From the NCBI GenBank assembly GCA_050744165.1, contig JBOGGN010000102.1, forward strand, positions 1-14,655: 14,655 nt of DNA, read 5' to 3'. Positions 13,399 to 14,655 of the stretch are shown piece by piece. Made by a program: the position numbers and the translations under genes. Below the pieces are notes generated by a model. It ran no database searches. It was not told where the DNA came from and saw nothing but the letters and a program-made list of their open reading frames with translations. Origin of the DNA: JBOGGN01 sp050744165. Its GTDB lineage: Bacteria; Actinomycetota; Acidimicrobiia; Acidimicrobiales; Palsa-688. Position 1 is the first letter of the stretch. Every line of letters starts with the position of its first letter.

Positions 13399-14340
13399 TT
13401 AGAGGAACGTCATGCGGGTCGCTTCCTGCCTGCCTTGGGCGAAACCGGCACGGGCGGTGGGAATGCGGGTTGCCGGGTCCAGCTGGTTCGTGCCCATTGC
13501 GGCCCGGGAATCGGCGTCCGGTGTGATCACCTCGACGCGGCTGCCCTGCTTGCGCAGGCCCTGGACCTGGCTTGGTAGGTCTGTGCCCCATTCTGGCGGT
13601 CTGCGCAGGCCCTCGAACTGGGTCGCGTTTGGTGGCGTCTGGCTCCGTCCGCCCAACGGCGAGAGCACCACGACGTTCGCATAGCCCGAGGCGAGGTCGG
13701 CGTTGTCGGTGGAGCGCACGCCGCCATCGATGTACCGGCAGCCGTTGATGCTGACGGTGGGGACCAGACCGGGCAGCGCGGTGCTCGCGGTGACCGCGTC
13801 CACCAGGTCGACGCCGGAATCGCGGTCGAACGTAACGAGTTCGCCGGTATGCGCGTCGAGGGCCACGATGATCATCGGCTTGTCCGGCCATTCACGGCGA
13901 GGCAGCCGGGCGGCCACCGTTGCCCGCCGCTGTCGCGCCGCAGGTTCGAGAATAGAGTCGCTCTCCAAGCCGAATGCGCCCATCGCACGTTGTAACTCGG
14001 CTGCCGAGGTGGCGGCCGCGGAGATGGCCCTCATCCGCTCGAACACGGTGGTCATCGGCAGGGACGGCTGCCGTTCCCGGTTCGGTCCGACCGGTTGAAC
14101 CGGGGGAGACAGCACCGAGGCCAACAGTTCCTCCGGCGGAATCCCGCTGCGCACCTGCGCGGCCGCAGTGGCTCCGGCCGAGGTGCCGATCACCAAATCG
14201 GCGGCCTCTGTCATATCGAGACCAGCTTCGGCCAGGCCAGCGATGATGCCGATCTCCCACGCATTTCCGGCAGCGCCACCACCACCGAGAACCAGAGCAA
14301 CGTTAATGCCGTCGGAAACCGACTTGGAAGGGAATTGCAT
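13399..14340 (-). CDS. Patatin-like phospholipase family protein
   Basis: The 313-residue protein carries the serine-aspartate dyad of patatin-like acyl hydrolases. The oxyanion loop GGGGAAGNAWEIG lies at 19-31, the nucleophile Ser54 in the elbow GTSAG (52-56) and the catalytic Asp205 in YIDGG (203-207). VALDAHTGELVTF (159-171), the hinge TASTALPG (184-191) and YANVVVLSPLGG (220-231) are also in family positions. It would hydrolyse lipid acyl esters; the natural substrate is unknown. No signal peptide is seen, so it is probably cytoplasmic or membrane-associated. The ATG at 14340 gives a start directly before the first beta strand; an upstream GTG at 14397 would add 19 basic residues and has no ribosome-binding site. 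AAAGG about 11 nt upstream is the only weak Shine-Dalgarno candidate. The 220-bp spacer up to 14560 shows no second gene that I can support. Confidence 0.93.
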   Translation of the reverse strand: MQFPSKSVSDGINVALVLGGGGAAGNAWEIGIIAGLAEAGLDMTEAADLVIGTSAGATAAAQVRSGIPPEELLASVLSPPVQPVGPNRERQPSLPMTTVFERMRAISAAATSAAELQRAMGAFGLESDSILEPAARQRRATVAARLPRREWPDKPMIIVALDAHTGELVTFDRDSGVDLVDAVTASTALPGLVPTVSINGCRYIDGGVRSTDNADLASGYANVVVLSPLGGRSQTPPNATQFEGLRRPPEWGTDLPSQVQGLRKQGSRVEVITPDADSRAAMGTNQLDPATRIPTARAGFAQGRQEATRMTFL

Positions 14341-14547
14341 TGGGGTGACTGCCTTTCGGGATGCCTTTGGGATGCGCAAGGGGCGTCCCGGCGTCACCGC
14401 TGTCAGGCGAGTCGCACAGCCGTGCCGACGGGAGCACCCAGTGTCGTTGCAGCAGAAACGGGTCTCACCTCCCTCGGTCGATCACGGACGGACATGACAA
14501 TAGCCGCACCGCGGGGGTCAGACGTCAGCTGCCGCCCGCCTACCCCA

Positions 14548-14553
14548 TACACT
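14548..14553 (+). promoter_or_regulatory. Candidate -10 box for leaderless start of the right-edge regulator
   Basis: TACACT (fits TANNNT) ends 7 nt before the GTG at 14561, so transcription is predicted to begin at or next to the start codon. No Shine-Dalgarno precedes this GTG, which agrees with a leaderless mRNA. No -35 hexamer of quality is seen about 17 nt further upstream. Confidence 0.45.
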
Positions 14554-14560
14554 CCGCCCC

Positions 14561-14655
14561 GTGGGCCAACAGGTGCGGCCGAACAACCTGCCGGAGCAAC
14601 TGACCAGCTTTGTCGGCCGGGCGGAGGAGCGGGAACTCATCACCCGGGCGCTGGC
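14561..14655 (+). CDS. N-terminus of an ATPase/LuxR-type transcriptional regulator, truncated by window end
   Basis: Thirty-one complete codons are visible, and the reading frame stays open to the last base. The sequence NNLPEQLTSFVGRAEEREL (8-26) is a hallmark of large actinobacterial regulators in which it precedes a P-loop NTPase domain, usually followed by TPR-like repeats and a LuxR helix-turn-helix; adenylate-cyclase-linked and SARP-like relatives share it. Which of these it is cannot be decided from this fragment. The GTG at 14561 is preferred over a second GTG at 14573 because of the -10 box exactly 7 nt upstream; an in-frame TAG at 14501 excludes a much longer N-terminus. It is divergent from the patatin-like gene and shares its 220-bp spacer. 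Confidence 0.8.
   Translation, partial: MGQQVRPNNLPEQLTSFVGRAEERELITRAL

Noticed and set aside
14403..14495. 30-codon minus-strand frame (MSVRDRPREV...) upstream of the patatin gene, a possible leader peptide
   Set aside because: No ribosome-binding site before its ATG, no attenuator-like codon run and no conserved feature; the strong GGGAGG lies inside it rather than before it.
1..14655. Search for CRISPR arrays, tRNA genes, insertion sequences and phage attachment sites
   Set aside because: Apart from the 51-bp in-frame repeats and a 12-bp doublet, no spaced direct repeats, cloverleaf sequences, transposase motifs or terminal inverted repeats were seen by eye.

Overview
The window is a GC-rich, densely coded bacterial segment on which almost every recognisable family is of actinobacterial type: an ECF sigma factor coupled to a VOC protein, a CYTH-CHAD protein, a MacB-like ABC pair, the start of an 'NLPEQLTSFVGR' regulator, GTG/TTG starts, and -10 boxes about 7 nt upstream of GTG starts (leaderless pattern). 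I infer a high-GC actinobacterium, possibly of the Acidimicrobiia/soil type, but nothing here fixes the genus. No tRNA, rRNA, CRISPR array, transposase or integrase is visible, so this looks like ordinary chromosome rather than a mobile island.

Layout from left to right. 1-1503 (minus): CYTH-CHAD polyphosphate-type protein, cut by the left edge, with three 51-bp tandem repeats in an Ala/Gly-rich stretch. 1573-3419 (minus): a two-gene operon, a short-chain dehydrogenase/reductase followed by an actinobacterial QueA-like protein, joined by a 1-nt TGATG overlap. It is driven by a good sigma70-like promoter inside an AT-rich spacer that carries a 34-bp imperfect palindrome. 3505-3870 (plus): small zincin metallopeptidase, divergent from that operon. 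3871-4108: convergent spacer with a G-quadruplex motif and a nested inverted repeat. 4109-5554 (minus): lipoprotein with a PQQ-like beta-propeller. 5658-7557 (minus): ECF sigma factor and a three-domain VOC protein overlapping by 8 nt. 7608-8372 (plus): DUF2071 protein, divergent from the sigma gene. 8438-9904 (minus): 6-phosphogluconate dehydrogenase. 10087-13384 (plus): ABC transporter ATPase and FtsX/MacB-type permease separated by 1 nt. 13399-14340 (minus): patatin-like hydrolase. 14561-14655 (plus): first 31 codons of a regulator with the actinobacterial ATPase/LuxR-type N-terminus, running off the right edge.

The genes fall into small independent units rather than one pathway. The two most suggestive units are the sigma/VOC overlap pair, in which a glyoxalase-fold protein occupies the place usually held by an anti-sigma factor, and the SDR/QueA-like operon, whose QueA member lacks the canonical core motif and whose promoter sits on a candidate operator. 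I did not find a clear new defence, mobile or biosynthetic system in the window.
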